Source: JANQQJ01 sp046290575 (GTDB taxonomy: Bacteria; Pseudomonadota; Alphaproteobacteria; SMXS01). Taken from it: DNA of 64,000 nt. The stretch covers positions 62,001 through 126,000 of the forward strand of contig JBKAGX010000001.1 of the NCBI GenBank assembly GCA_046290575.1. Reading direction: 5' to 3'. The notes under the pieces are model-generated. The model was not told the DNA's origin and made no database searches. It saw only the letters and a program-made list of their open reading frames with translations. This document shows, piece after piece, positions 41,319 through 49,968 of the stretch. The translations under genes were made by a program, and so were the position numbers. Numbering within the stretch: the first letter of the stretch is position 1; every line of letters starts with the position of its first letter.

Positions 41319-42004
41319 CGAAGGGGCTGGCGTGCGCCAAAAATGGCGGTGCCGACGCGAACATGAGTCGCCCCCATTTCGACCGCCAACGGATAGTCCC
41401 CACTCATCCCCATGCTGAGACCCAATACCCCGTTCCGCTCGGCGAACTTGCGCAACAGCGCAAAATGAAGCGATGCGGCCTCATCAGAGGGCGGAATACA
41501 CATTAACCCTTGCAGAGTCAGGCCCACTTCATCCCTGCAAATTCGGACCAGATCATCCACATCCGCAGGCAGAACACCGCCTTTCTGTGGCTCTTCGCCC
41601 GTGTTGACCTGGACGAAACAAGTCAGTTTTCTCTCAAGCTCTGCTGCGTGCCGGGCGACCGCACGGGCAATGCGTGGGCGGTCAATTGAATGGATCACAT
41701 CAAACAGCGCAACCGCATCGCGCGCCTTGTTGGATTGCAGCCCGCCGATCAAATGAAGCACCGCATCCGGGTATGCAGACTTCAACTCAGGCCATTTGCT
41801 TTGCGCCTCCTGCACACGGTTTTCGCCGAAGTGCCGGTGACCGGCTCGCAGGGCCGCCTCGATGGTCTCAGCCGGATGGGTCTTTGACACCGCGATCAAC
41901 GTGATCTCCGATGGCACGCGACCGACGTTTTTCGCAGCCGAAGCAATCTTTGCCTCGACATCCTCCAAATGGGATTTGATCTGTTCTTGGTTCGGGGCAG
42001 CCAT
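41315..42004 (-). CDS. yggS: YggS family PLP homeostasis protein
   Basis: A 229-residue PLP-binding TIM-barrel protein that maintains pyridoxal phosphate balance. K41 in LIAVSKTH binds PLP; GENRVQEAQSKWPEL and GLQSNKARDAV follow, and the end has GMSGDYPLAVEMGATHVRVGTAIFG. The ATG at 42004 is preferred over 42049, since a -10 box lies 7 bases upstream. It is divergent from the ThiE-like gene. Confidence 0.94.
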   Translation of the reverse strand: MAAPNQEQIKSHLEDVEAKIASAAKNVGRVPSEITLIAVSKTHPAETIEAALRAGHRHFGENRVQEAQSKWPELKSAYPDAVLHLIGGLQSNKARDAVALFDVIHSIDRPRIARAVARHAAELERKLTCFVQVNTGEEPQKGGVLPADVDDLVRICRDEVGLTLQGLMCIPPSDEAASLHFALLRKFAERNGVLGLSMGMSGDYPLAVEMGATHVRVGTAIFGARQPLR

Positions 42005-42041
42005 GGGCGCTGTTATACTCAGGCCTTCCGGCATCCCGCAA
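42002..42041 (-). promoter_or_regulatory. Promoter giving a likely leaderless yggS mRNA
   Basis: On the minus strand: TTGCGG (42041-42036), 18 bases, TATAAC (42017-42012), then AGCGCCC and the ATG at 42004. The spacing would put the transcript start at the start codon. The same architecture is found at 10930, 18566 and 39653. Confidence 0.55.
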
Positions 42042-42075
42042 TTCCTCAAGCACAGAGATCACAGCAAGGCCGAAG

Positions 42076-42702
42076 ATGAGCACTTGGAGCCAGACCACGC
42101 TATGGCGCGAAGCAAAGAGGCTACGGGCTGCTTCAAACCGGCCAACACCGCTACCCCCGCTCTGGTTTCTGACCGATGCGAGCCGCGTGCGAGACCCGGT
42201 AACCGTTGCAAATCATTTGCCGGCCGGCACCGGTATCATCTTGCGCGACTATGATCTGCCGTCACGCCGCGAACTGGCGATGGACCTTTTGGGCGTGGCA
42301 CGCGCGCGTGAGCTGATGCTACTGATCGGCAAGGACGAGGATCTTTGTTTGGCAGTTCAAGCGGACGGACTGCATCTGCCGGAAGGCCTGATGGACGAGG
42401 CACCCGCATTGCGACATCGGCATCCGGACATTTTCATCACCGCCGCGGCGCATGGTTTGGGTGCGCTTGGACGCGCGGCACGGGCAGGCGTCGATGCAGC
42501 CTTTCTGTCACCGGTTTTTGCCACACAAAGCCACGCGGGCGCGCCCTGTTTGGGACCAATTCGGGCAGCCCGCATGGCGCGACAGGCTGCCCTTCCGGTT
42601 TTTGCCTTGGGCGGAATTGATCGTCACAGCGTCCGCCGGCTGCAAGGGGGAGCGTTTTCGGGGGTCGGCGCGATCGGCGCCCTGGCCACAGCCAGTGGCT
42701 AG
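42076..42702 (+). CDS. Thiamine phosphate synthase-like protein
   Basis: A 208-residue TIM-barrel protein of the ThiE/TenI superfamily. QADGLHLPEGLMDEA corresponds to the ADGVHLGQED motif but lacks GQ, while AFLSPVFATQSHAGAPCLG and FALGGID are kept. It could couple HMP-PP and thiazole phosphate, or be a TenI-like or degenerate paralogue. No other thiamine genes are near. It ends 12 bases before the stop of cysNC. Confidence 0.78.
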   Translation: MSTWSQTTLWREAKRLRAASNRPTPLPPLWFLTDASRVRDPVTVANHLPAGTGIILRDYDLPSRRELAMDLLGVARARELMLLIGKDEDLCLAVQADGLHLPEGLMDEAPALRHRHPDIFITAAAHGLGALGRAARAGVDAAFLSPVFATQSHAGAPCLGPIRAARMARQAALPVFALGGIDRHSVRRLQGGAFSGVGAIGALATASG

Positions 42703-42714
42703 GGTGATGCTAAC

Positions 42715-44625
42715 CTAGCCGCCGGTCTTGATCTCGCGGATCGCCGGGCGCGACGATGTCCCGAAGGTCTGATCGACATAGTCGACGATTTGCTGCACGC
42801 AGGTCTCGATATCATCGACGCCGGTATCGACCGTCAGCTCCGGTGACGCGGGTGGCTCATAGGGAGCCGAAATGCCGGTGAACTCCTGAATCTCGCCGGA
42901 CCGGGCTTTCTTATAGAGGCCCTTGGGGTCGCGCTGCTCACAGATCTCCAGGTCCGCGTGGACATAGATCTCATGAAACCGGTCGGATCCTGCTTGGCGG
43001 GCCCGGTCACGATCAGACCGGTAGGGCGAAATGAACGCGGTGATAGCGATCATACCGGAGCGGCCGAAAAGGGCTGCGACCTCGCCCACCCGGCGGATGT
43101 TCTCAGCCCGGTCTTCCGGCGAGAAACCGAGATTGGCATTCAGCCCGTGTCGCACATTGTCGCCGTCAAGTACGTAGACCTGATAGCCCTTGTTAAAGAG
43201 ACGCTTTTCGACCTCGATCGCCAGCGTCGACTTGCCCGCACCCGACAGCCCGGTAAACCAAAGAACACCCCCCTGATGGCCGTTGCGCGCGGCCCGCAGC
43301 GTCTCGTTGATTTCATGTTCGACGCGCGTGATGTTGGTTGAGGCCCGCGTAATCAGGTCGCGCTGATCGGCATAGCCCTCCATGCTGATGATGCCCCCGC
43401 CGGCGATATCATAGCCGTCTACCAGCACGAACCGGCCCGTGCGCGAGAGATCGTTAAAAGCGTCCAGCGCGATGATCTTGTTGGTACGAAGCACGACTTC
43501 GGCCACCGCGTGACGCTCGACAGCGTCAGACTGCGTCTCGCCCAGATCACCGGTATCGATGACGTGCTCGATTCCCTGCACTTCGACCTTTGTCTCGAAC
43601 GTGTTCACCTTCATGGTGTAGCGGCTGCCCACTCTCAGCGGTGTCTCGCTCAGCCAGAACAAGCGGCCAACAAATACATCGGTTTCGACAGGCGGCGCTA
43701 TCACATGGCTGGCGACTTCGCCGCGCTCGAGAAACAACTGCTCATCAAGCCGGATACCCACACTTTGTCCGGCCCGGGCTTCCACCGGAGCCTCTGCGAC
43801 GTTCCAGGCCTCGATGGATTTAACACGCGCGCGCTTGTTGGAGGGTGAGAACATCAATTCGTCACCGACCTTCAACACGCCAGATTCAATACGGCCTGCA
43901 ATGATGCGGCGCTGGTCGAACTTGTAAATATCCTGGACCGGCATGCGCAGCGGCAAATCAGTGAGTTTGGTGACCGACCCGAACGCATCAAGAGCACCGA
44001 CAAGAGTCGGCCCGTTATACCAGCCCATCGCTTCAGAACGGGTGGCGACATTGTCACCTTCGCGCCCGGAAACCGGGATCATGAAGGTGGCTGTCACACC
44101 GATGGACGCCAGATAATCCTTGTACTCACGCTCGATCTCGTAATAGCGCTCTTCGCTATAGTCGACGAGGTCCATCTTGTTGACGGCCACCGCGACCTGC
44201 CGCACACCGAGAAGATGCAGTAGATATCCATGCCGCCGTGACTGCTCCTGGATACCCTCATGCGCATCGATCACAAGCACGGCAGCATCAGAAGCCGCAG
44301 CACCCGTGATCATGTTTTTGAGAAATTCCTTATGACCCGGCGCGTCGATCAGCACATAGTCCCGCTGGTCGGTCTTGAACCAGATCTGACTGGTATCGAT
44401 GGTAATGCCCTGGTCGCGCTCGGCCTGCATCGCGTCCATCAGGAACGCCCATTCGAAAGGCATGCCACGCTGTTCGCACATGCTCTTGATCGCCTCGAAC
44501 TTGCCTTCAGGCAACGAGCCGGTGTCATGGAACAGACGACCAACGAGCGTTGATTTGCCGTGATCAACGTGGCCGACCATGACGATCTTCAAGAGATCGC
44601 GTGCGCTACGGATTGCTTCGCTCAT
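42715..44625 (-). CDS. cysNC: Sulfate adenylyltransferase large subunit / APS kinase fusion
   Basis: A 636-residue bifunctional enzyme. The N-terminal GTPase (GHVDHGKSTL, then DAPGHKEFLKNMITGA) drives ATP sulfurylase with CysD; the C-terminal APS kinase domain starts at about residue 450 with the P-loop GLSGAGKSTLA and phosphorylates APS to PAPS. The ATG at 44625 overlaps the cysD stop (TGATG). Fused CysNC is common in alphaproteobacteria. Confidence 0.96.
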   Translation of the reverse strand: MSEAIRSARDLLKIVMVGHVDHGKSTLVGRLFHDTGSLPEGKFEAIKSMCEQRGMPFEWAFLMDAMQAERDQGITIDTSQIWFKTDQRDYVLIDAPGHKEFLKNMITGAAASDAAVLVIDAHEGIQEQSRRHGYLLHLLGVRQVAVAVNKMDLVDYSEERYYEIEREYKDYLASIGVTATFMIPVSGREGDNVATRSEAMGWYNGPTLVGALDAFGSVTKLTDLPLRMPVQDIYKFDQRRIIAGRIESGVLKVGDELMFSPSNKRARVKSIEAWNVAEAPVEARAGQSVGIRLDEQLFLERGEVASHVIAPPVETDVFVGRLFWLSETPLRVGSRYTMKVNTFETKVEVQGIEHVIDTGDLGETQSDAVERHAVAEVVLRTNKIIALDAFNDLSRTGRFVLVDGYDIAGGGIISMEGYADQRDLITRASTNITRVEHEINETLRAARNGHQGGVLWFTGLSGAGKSTLAIEVEKRLFNKGYQVYVLDGDNVRHGLNANLGFSPEDRAENIRRVGEVAALFGRSGMIAITAFISPYRSDRDRARQAGSDRFHEIYVHADLEICEQRDPKGLYKKARSGEIQEFTGISAPYEPPASPELTVDTGVDDIETCVQQIVDYVDQTFGTSSRPAIREIKTGG

Positions 44626-45419
44626 CACATATACCCCTCAGCACGCAGCCTTTCGAAGGCATCTTCGGCCTCATGATCCATCGCGCGGCCGGAGCGCTCG
44701 GACACCTTGGTGGTTTCGAGCTCGGTTATGATCTCATCCAGAGTCGTTGCATTGCTTTCGACCGGGAATGTGATGTCCTGATCACCCAGCGACCGGTATC
44801 GCTTTCCGTCCTTGGCAAAATAGAGATCGATCAGCGGGATGTTCTCCCGCTGCGAATAGCGCCAGATGTCGATTTCCGTCCAATGCAACAACGGGTGAAT
44901 GCGGAGGTGGGTGCCCTCCGGAAAATCAGTGTTGAACTGGTCCCAGAATTCCGGTGGCTGATCCTTGAAGTCCCACTTGCCGCTTTCACCGCGTGGGGAA
45001 AAAACCCGTTCCTTGGCACGCATCGCCTGTTCATCACGGCGAATACCCGCAAACAGGCCCGTAAAGCCGTATTCTTCGACGATCTTTTTCAGACCCTCCG
45101 TCTTGCGTGCGGCCGACCGTGCCGCAGGCGGCAACGACGGGTCCATGTCCTCTACCGGTGGGCAGGTGCCGCGGACAAAATTCAGGTTCCACTCTTTGGC
45201 GTATCGATCCCGAAACGCATACATTTCGGGAAATTTCTTGCCCGTATCGACATGCACCACAGGAAACGGCACATGCCCCAAAAATGCTTTCCGGGCCAGC
45301 CAGATCATAACGTTGGAATCTTTGCCCAGCGACCAGAGCATCGCGATATTGTCGAGCCGGTTAAAGGCTTCGCGAAAAATGTAGATGCTTTGGCTTTCGA
45401 GATCGTCGAGGTTGCTCAA
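44625..45419 (-). CDS. cysD: Sulfate adenylyltransferase small subunit
   Basis: A 264-residue PP-loop adenylyltransferase making APS from ATP and sulfate. The PP motif is WSLGKDSNVMIWLARKAF, followed by HVDTGKKFPEM and FAGIRRDEQAMRAKERVFSPRG. It is the first gene of cysD-cysNC. A candidate promoter and operator lie at 45484-45517. The sulfotransferase at 59852 would use the PAPS produced. Confidence 0.96.
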   Translation of the reverse strand: MSNLDDLESQSIYIFREAFNRLDNIAMLWSLGKDSNVMIWLARKAFLGHVPFPVVHVDTGKKFPEMYAFRDRYAKEWNLNFVRGTCPPVEDMDPSLPPAARSAARKTEGLKKIVEEYGFTGLFAGIRRDEQAMRAKERVFSPRGESGKWDFKDQPPEFWDQFNTDFPEGTHLRIHPLLHWTEIDIWRYSQRENIPLIDLYFAKDGKRYRSLGDQDITFPVESNATTLDEIITELETTKVSERSGRAMDHEAEDAFERLRAEGYM

Positions 45420-45483
45420 CGGTTTTCCCTTACATTCGATAAGCGCCAGAGGAAGGCTCCAGTCGCCCGGAGCCCCATATGTA

Positions 45484-45517
45484 CCGGCGATATCGGCTGT
45501 ATCGCCGGGACTGTCAA
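45484..45517 (-). promoter_or_regulatory. cysD promoter with overlapping operator-like dyad
   Basis: On the minus strand a perfect -35 TTGACA (45517-45512) is spaced 17 bases from GATATC (45494-45489), a weak -10. A perfect dyad CCGGCGATA-7 nt-TATCGCCGG (45484-45508) covers the -10 region. This suits a repressor, or an activator that compensates for the poor -10, as with sulfur regulators. Confidence 0.5.
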
Positions 45518-45555
45518 GATATTAACGCTCGACCCAAGTGTATTTTCATATTTAT

Positions 45556-45584
45556 AACACTAAATTAATGTATAATTTAGTGTT
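45556..45584. repeat. AT-rich perfect inverted repeat
   Basis: AACACTAAATTA and TAATTTAGTGTT are perfect 12-bp arms around a 5-base centre in an AT-rich island. It lies 34 bases after the outer-membrane protein gene, read on the minus strand, and about 140 bases before cysD. It may terminate the upstream gene or be a regulator site. Confidence 0.7.
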
Positions 45585-45617
45585 CTTTGAGAGCCGGCTG
45601 GAAACAAACCGCCGGTT

Positions 45618-46643
45618 CTAGAAGCCGAGACTGGTGCCGAGATAAAGACTGCCGCCTTGCCCACGCAGGCCAGTGTCGAGCAGAGTCTGATAGTCAAACA
45701 AGCGGAGACGGCCCAGAATCATGATGCCTGGGCGTATGCGGTAGGATGCGCCGATCTCGACACTATAGAGCCGATCAAACTCAACCGCGCCCAACATACT
45801 CAAAGGGCCGTTGTCGGCGAAGTAACCTCCGACGGCGACACTTGTCGCCCAGCTGCCAAAATCGTAGCTGAGGCCGAAATCATAGCTCTCGTACCCAACA
45901 AAGGCCGGGCCGGTGCCGCGCAGGAATGAGGCGGCCAGGGTAAATCCCCGGTACCCAACATCCAGACCGACGTTGAAGACGCGGTCAGAGCCGATAAGGC
46001 TCGCCGCGTCAATATACGAGAAACTGTCGTGGTCAGGCGCGGAGACCATCAGCATGCTGGAGATGGAAACATCAAATCCGCGCTCGCTGGGCGCTACGCC
46101 ATTGCGCTCCGCCGTCGCGAAGCCGATCCGGACACCGGCAAAACGCGGGGTAAACGCCTGTGGATCAGACATCAGTAGCGCCGCAAAAGGCGCATCCAGC
46201 GAGAGACTCGACGCCCGGCTGAGCAACGCCACCGAATCAAACCCTTGTTCGGTCATCAGACCATCGCCGAAAGCGAATGAGATATCGTTGGTCAGCGGCG
46301 CAATGCCCCGGAATTGACCGAAATCGGCCTCCAGATACAGCCTGGCATCATCATGCAAGACAATCTGGTCCGAATCGTTGAGGTTGATTTCAACGCCGAG
46401 TCGTACGCCGTCTTCATTTTGTTCAATGGGCGTCAGCCGAACACTGCCGGCCTGCTCCTGGGCAGCAAGCGGGTTATCCTGTGCAGATGATCCTGTACCC
46501 AGACCGGGCCAAGGGTCGATCGCCTGGGACGGGCTCAACCATTCACCGGTGTCTATTAGCTCAATAGAATCAGAAGCGTATGCGGGTCCAACCGCAATCG
46601 CCAAGGCGAAAACTCCTACCGCTACTGTTCCGAGCCGACCCAT
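45618..46643 (-). CDS. Outer-membrane beta-barrel protein candidate
   Basis: A 341-residue protein with a signal peptide (MGRLGTVAVG...GPAYA, residues 1-23), many alternating-residue strands (LYLEADFGQF, RVFNVGLDVGYRGFTLAASFL, YDFGLSYDFGSWATSVAVGGYF), and a C-terminal LYLGTSLGF whose final Phe is typical of BAM-assembled barrels. It is likely a porin-like protein; no named family is recognised. ATG at 46643 is chosen because the signal peptide starts there; the longer ORF extension overlaps the intergenic region and is implausible. Confidence 0.72.
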   Translation of the reverse strand: MGRLGTVAVGVFALAIAVGPAYASDSIELIDTGEWLSPSQAIDPWPGLGTGSSAQDNPLAAQEQAGSVRLTPIEQNEDGVRLGVEINLNDSDQIVLHDDARLYLEADFGQFRGIAPLTNDISFAFGDGLMTEQGFDSVALLSRASSLSLDAPFAALLMSDPQAFTPRFAGVRIGFATAERNGVAPSERGFDVSISSMLMVSAPDHDSFSYIDAASLIGSDRVFNVGLDVGYRGFTLAASFLRGTGPAFVGYESYDFGLSYDFGSWATSVAVGGYFADNGPLSMLGAVEFDRLYSVEIGASYRIRPGIMILGRLRLFDYQTLLDTGLRGQGGSLYLGTSLGF

Positions 46644-46657
46644 TTCCCCTACGCTCT

Positions 46658-46673
46658 GATCGCATGTGCGATC
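46658..46673. promoter_or_regulatory. Palindrome in the leader of the barrel gene
   Basis: GATCGCA-TG-TGCGATC is a perfect 7-bp dyad 15 bases upstream of the start codon. It could be an operator in the 290-base divergent region shared with the DUF3576 gene. Confidence 0.45.
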
Positions 46674-46752
46674 CGGTGCGCTCCTCACTAAACCAATGGC
46701 CAATGCGATATTCGAAAAAGCCGAACGCGTAATTGGCCCGTTTTCATTCGAG

Positions 46753-46761
46753 TTATCCACA
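46753..46761 (+). promoter_or_regulatory. Isolated perfect DnaA box
   Basis: TTATCCACA matches the strongest DnaA-box consensus. No second box was seen nearby, so it is not an origin by itself; it may tie expression of one of the divergent genes to DnaA, or be chance. Confidence 0.45.
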
Positions 46762-46865
46762 ACCATATAGGACCACAGTTCACAAAATATCAACCGATGG
46801 CGGCAAATTGCAGCGCGATTTCCGGTCGTTAGTGTGGTATTCGCAACACTGAAACAGGATATTGT

Positions 46866-46888
46866 GACAGCGAGGCGGCGCGTATAAA
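46866..46888 (+). promoter_or_regulatory. Candidate -10 for the DUF3576 gene
   Basis: TATAAA at 46883-46888 lies 46 bases before the ATG. TTGTGACA upstream is only 14 bases away, so the -35 is uncertain. Confidence 0.35.
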
Positions 46889-46933
46889 GTCGCCCTTCAC
46901 CCGACAGCTCGAAACAGTGCAGAGGCCCTGCCC

Positions 46934-47383
46934 ATGGCATTCGCCGTTCCAAGATTTTTTATGGTTATAAGCGTTGCCTTGCTCGCCGCATGCGGCGGCA
47001 GCAGCGAAGAGGTCGCCGACCGTTATCGGCCTGTCGATCTGGAACAGGCTCAGGCGCTGCGCGTCAATGGCTATCTATGGCAAGCCTCGCTGGAGACGCT
47101 TTCCTTCATGCCGTTCGATTCGACCGACGCGACCGGCGGTGTCATTGTCACGGACTGGTACACCCATCCCTCGGCGCCCAATGAACGAACCAAGGTTCGC
47201 GTAACGATCATGGACGCCAAGCTTCGGGCCGACGCACTCAGGGTCGTCGTCAGCCGTCAGCAGCAGAACGCTGGCACTTGGATCGACGCGCCGGTACAGC
47301 AATCAACCGTCGCGGGATTGGAAGACGCTATCCTCGTCCGCGCTCGACAGATCCGAATCGCTACAGTTGTCGACAGCGACTGA
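46934..47383 (+). CDS. DUF3576 lipoprotein
   Basis: A 149-residue predicted lipoprotein: lipobox LLAAC with C20 as the lipidated residue, then a DUF3576 domain (VNGYLWQASLETLSFMPFDSTDATGGVIVTDWY). The family is alphaproteobacterial and usually sits directly upstream of leuS and the LPS-assembly gene lptE, as here. Its function is unknown; an envelope role is inferred. It ends 22 bases before the leuS start. Confidence 0.88.
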   Translation: MAFAVPRFFMVISVALLAACGGSSEEVADRYRPVDLEQAQALRVNGYLWQASLETLSFMPFDSTDATGGVIVTDWYTHPSAPNERTKVRVTIMDAKLRADALRVVVSRQQQNAGTWIDAPVQQSTVAGLEDAILVRARQIRIATVVDSD

Positions 47384-47405
47384 GACAGCGAACAGGCAAA
47401 CCAAC

Positions 47406-49964
47406 ATGAGCCGCTATAACCCAAAGGTTACCGAGCGGAAGTGGCAGGACTATTGGCGCGAACACGACAGTTTCGCCGCCGATCAGTCCAGCGACCGGCC
47501 GAAGTACTTTGTCCTGGAGATGTTTCCCTATCCGTCGGGCCGCATCCATATGGGCCACGTCCGCAACTACACCATGGGCGACGTGATCGCGCGATACAAA
47601 CGCGCCCAGGGGTTCAATGTACTACACCCAATGGGGTGGGATGCCTTTGGCATGCCGGCGGAAAACGCAGCAATGGAACGCGGCGTGCATCCGGGAAGCT
47701 GGACACGCCAGAACATTGCGACCATGCGCGATCAGCTGAAAAGCCTGGGCCTGGCGCTGGACTGGAGCCGCGAACTCGCCACCTGCGAGCCTGACTATTA
47801 CCGGCACGAGCAGGCCCTGTTTCTGGCGTTTTATGAGGCGGGTCTGGTTGAACGCCGCGAGGCCTATGTCAATTGGGACCCCGTCGATCACACCGTCCTT
47901 GCCAACGAACAGGTGATCGACGGCAAGGGCTGGCGGTCGGGCGCACCGGTGGAACGCCGCAAGCTGTCGCAGTGGTTCCTGAAGATTACCGACTTCGCAG
48001 ATGACCTGTTGGAAGGCCTGAAAGATCTGGACCGCTGGCCCGACAAGGTCAGGACGATGCAGGAGAACTGGATCGGCCGGTCAGAAGGCGCTCGCGTATT
48101 TTTTGATGTTGAGGGGACCGATCAGCAGCTGGAAATCTATACCACCCGCCCGGATACCCTGTTCGGTGCGAGCTTCTGCGCCATCGCGGCCGATCATCCG
48201 CTGGCGCATCAGGTTGCTGAAGCGGATCCTGACGCTGCCGCTTTCATGGAAGAGTGCAGCCGCACAGCCACCAGCGAAGAAGCCGTCGAAACGGCAGAAA
48301 AGCTGGGCTATGACACAGGCTTACGAGTCGCGCATCCGTTCGATTCCAACTGGGCGCTGCCGGTCTATATCGCCAATTTCGTGCTGATGGAGTACGGCAC
48401 TGGCGCCATTTTCGGCTGCCCCGCCCATGATCAGCGCGACCTGGATTTTGCCCGAAAGTACGGCCTGCCGGTCACGCCTGTCGTCTTCCCGGAAGGTGAA
48501 ACACCGGAGAGTTTCAGCATTGCGGACGACGCCTATCTGGGCGATGGCTATTTGGGCAATTCAGGCTTTATGGATGGGCTAAGCGTTCCCGATGCCAAGA
48601 AACGCGTCATTGACGAACTGGTGGCGCGCCAGGCAGGCGCGCGGGAAATCAATTACCGCCTGCGCGACTGGGGTATTTCCCGGCAGCGCTATTGGGGCTG
48701 CCCTATTCCGATCGTGCACTGCGGGGCCTGCGGCATTGTCCCCGTCCCCGCTGATCAGTTGCCGGTGGAATTGCCCGACGATGTGACCTTCGACCAGCCG
48801 GGGAACCCACTGGAACGGCATGAAAGCTGGAAACATGCCGACTGCCCCAGCTGCGGCAAACCCGCCACCCGCGAAACCGATACGTTCGACACCTTTGTCG
48901 ACTCTTCCTGGTACTTCGCACGATTCTGCGGCTTGAGCGCGGAGACGCCGCTGGACCGCACGGCGATCGACTATTGGATGCCGGTGGACCAGTATATTGG
49001 CGGTGTCGAACACGCTGTACTGCACCTGCTCTACGCCCGGTTCTTCACACGGGCCCTGGAACGGTGCGGCAAGCTGGGCATCAAAGAACCCTTCGAGGGA
49101 CTGTTCACCCAGGGCATGGTGAACCACGAAACCTATCAGGGGCCGGACGGCAAATGGCTGGCACCGGAAGACGTCGTCCGCACCGATGACGGTCTCACCA
49201 CGCGGCAGGGCGACCCGGTCGACATTGGCCGCTCGGTCAAGATGTCCAAATCGAAGAAAAACACGGTTGATCCGACGGATATCATAAGTAGTTACGGTGC
49301 CGATACGGCCCGATGGTACATGCTGTCGGACAGCCCGCCGGACCGCGACCTGGACTGGAGCGAAAGCGGCATCGATGGTGCCTGGCGCCACAGCCAGAGA
49401 ATCTGGCGTTTGGTCAGCGAAGCAGTCGATGAGCTTCCCGCAGCAGGGTCCCCCTGTCCGCCCGACATGGGCGAGGCCGCCACGACACTACGGCGTGCAA
49501 CCCATAAGGCCATCAAGGGGGTCACCGAAGGCATTGAACAGTTCCGGTTTAACACCGCCGTCGCCCAGCTCTACGAGCTGACCAACGCAATCGGCAGCGC
49601 CAAAGCGTCCGGTGCGGATGTGGCCTGGGCGCGGCGCGAAGCCCTGGAGATGCTGGTCCGGCTGTCCGAGCCCATGATGCCGCATCTGGCGGAGGAAGCC
49701 TGGGCCGCGCTTGGGCACGGAACCCCGCTGGTCGAGTCGACCTGGCCGGAGGCCGACGACGCCCTCGCAACAGACGATTCGGTCACGATCGCCGTCCAGG
49801 TCAATGGCAAGCTGCGCACGACCATCGAAGTGGCCCGGGGTACCGACAAAGCCGATATCGAAAGCACGGCCTTCGAGCAGGACAAGATCCAGCAGGCTGT
49901 CGCCGGCAAAGATATCCGCAAAGTGATCGTCGTACCGGACCGAATCGTCAATATTGTTGTCTGA
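47406..49964 (+). CDS. leuS: Leucyl-tRNA synthetase
   Basis: An 852-residue class I synthetase: HIGH-type HMGH in PYPSGRIHMGHVRNY near residue 45, the CP1 editing domain with TTRPDTLFGASF, and KMSKSKK at about residue 613. The bound-zinc type segment HCGACGIVPV and CPSCGK suggest a zinc-binding ZN1 module. ATG at 47406 is chosen over GTG 47367, which lies inside the previous gene. lptE and holA follow, the usual alphaproteobacterial order. Confidence 0.97.
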   Translation: MSRYNPKVTERKWQDYWREHDSFAADQSSDRPKYFVLEMFPYPSGRIHMGHVRNYTMGDVIARYKRAQGFNVLHPMGWDAFGMPAENAAMERGVHPGSWTRQNIATMRDQLKSLGLALDWSRELATCEPDYYRHEQALFLAFYEAGLVERREAYVNWDPVDHTVLANEQVIDGKGWRSGAPVERRKLSQWFLKITDFADDLLEGLKDLDRWPDKVRTMQENWIGRSEGARVFFDVEGTDQQLEIYTTRPDTLFGASFCAIAADHPLAHQVAEADPDAAAFMEECSRTATSEEAVETAEKLGYDTGLRVAHPFDSNWALPVYIANFVLMEYGTGAIFGCPAHDQRDLDFARKYGLPVTPVVFPEGETPESFSIADDAYLGDGYLGNSGFMDGLSVPDAKKRVIDELVARQAGAREINYRLRDWGISRQRYWGCPIPIVHCGACGIVPVPADQLPVELPDDVTFDQPGNPLERHESWKHADCPSCGKPATRETDTFDTFVDSSWYFARFCGLSAETPLDRTAIDYWMPVDQYIGGVEHAVLHLLYARFFTRALERCGKLGIKEPFEGLFTQGMVNHETYQGPDGKWLAPEDVVRTDDGLTTRQGDPVDIGRSVKMSKSKKNTVDPTDIISSYGADTARWYMLSDSPPDRDLDWSESGIDGAWRHSQRIWRLVSEAVDELPAAGSPCPPDMGEAATTLRRATHKAIKGVTEGIEQFRFNTAVAQLYELTNAIGSAKASGADVAWARREALEMLVRLSEPMMPHLAEEAWAALGHGTPLVESTWPEADDALATDDSVTIAVQVNGKLRTTIEVARGTDKADIESTAFEQDKIQQAVAGKDIRKVIVVPDRIVNIVV

Positions 49965-49968
49965 TGCC

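Noticed and set aside
45484..45517. Riboswitch in the cysD leader
   Set aside because: There is only one short dyad over the promoter; no conserved SAM or other riboswitch core is visible.
46753..46761. DnaA box as evidence of oriC at this location
   Set aside because: It is isolated, and there is no AT-rich unwinding element or box cluster; synteny puts oriC beyond rho.
46644..46952. Extended N-terminus for the outer-membrane barrel gene
   Set aside because: It lacks a signal sequence and covers the divergent promoter; the signal peptide begins at the ATG at 46643.
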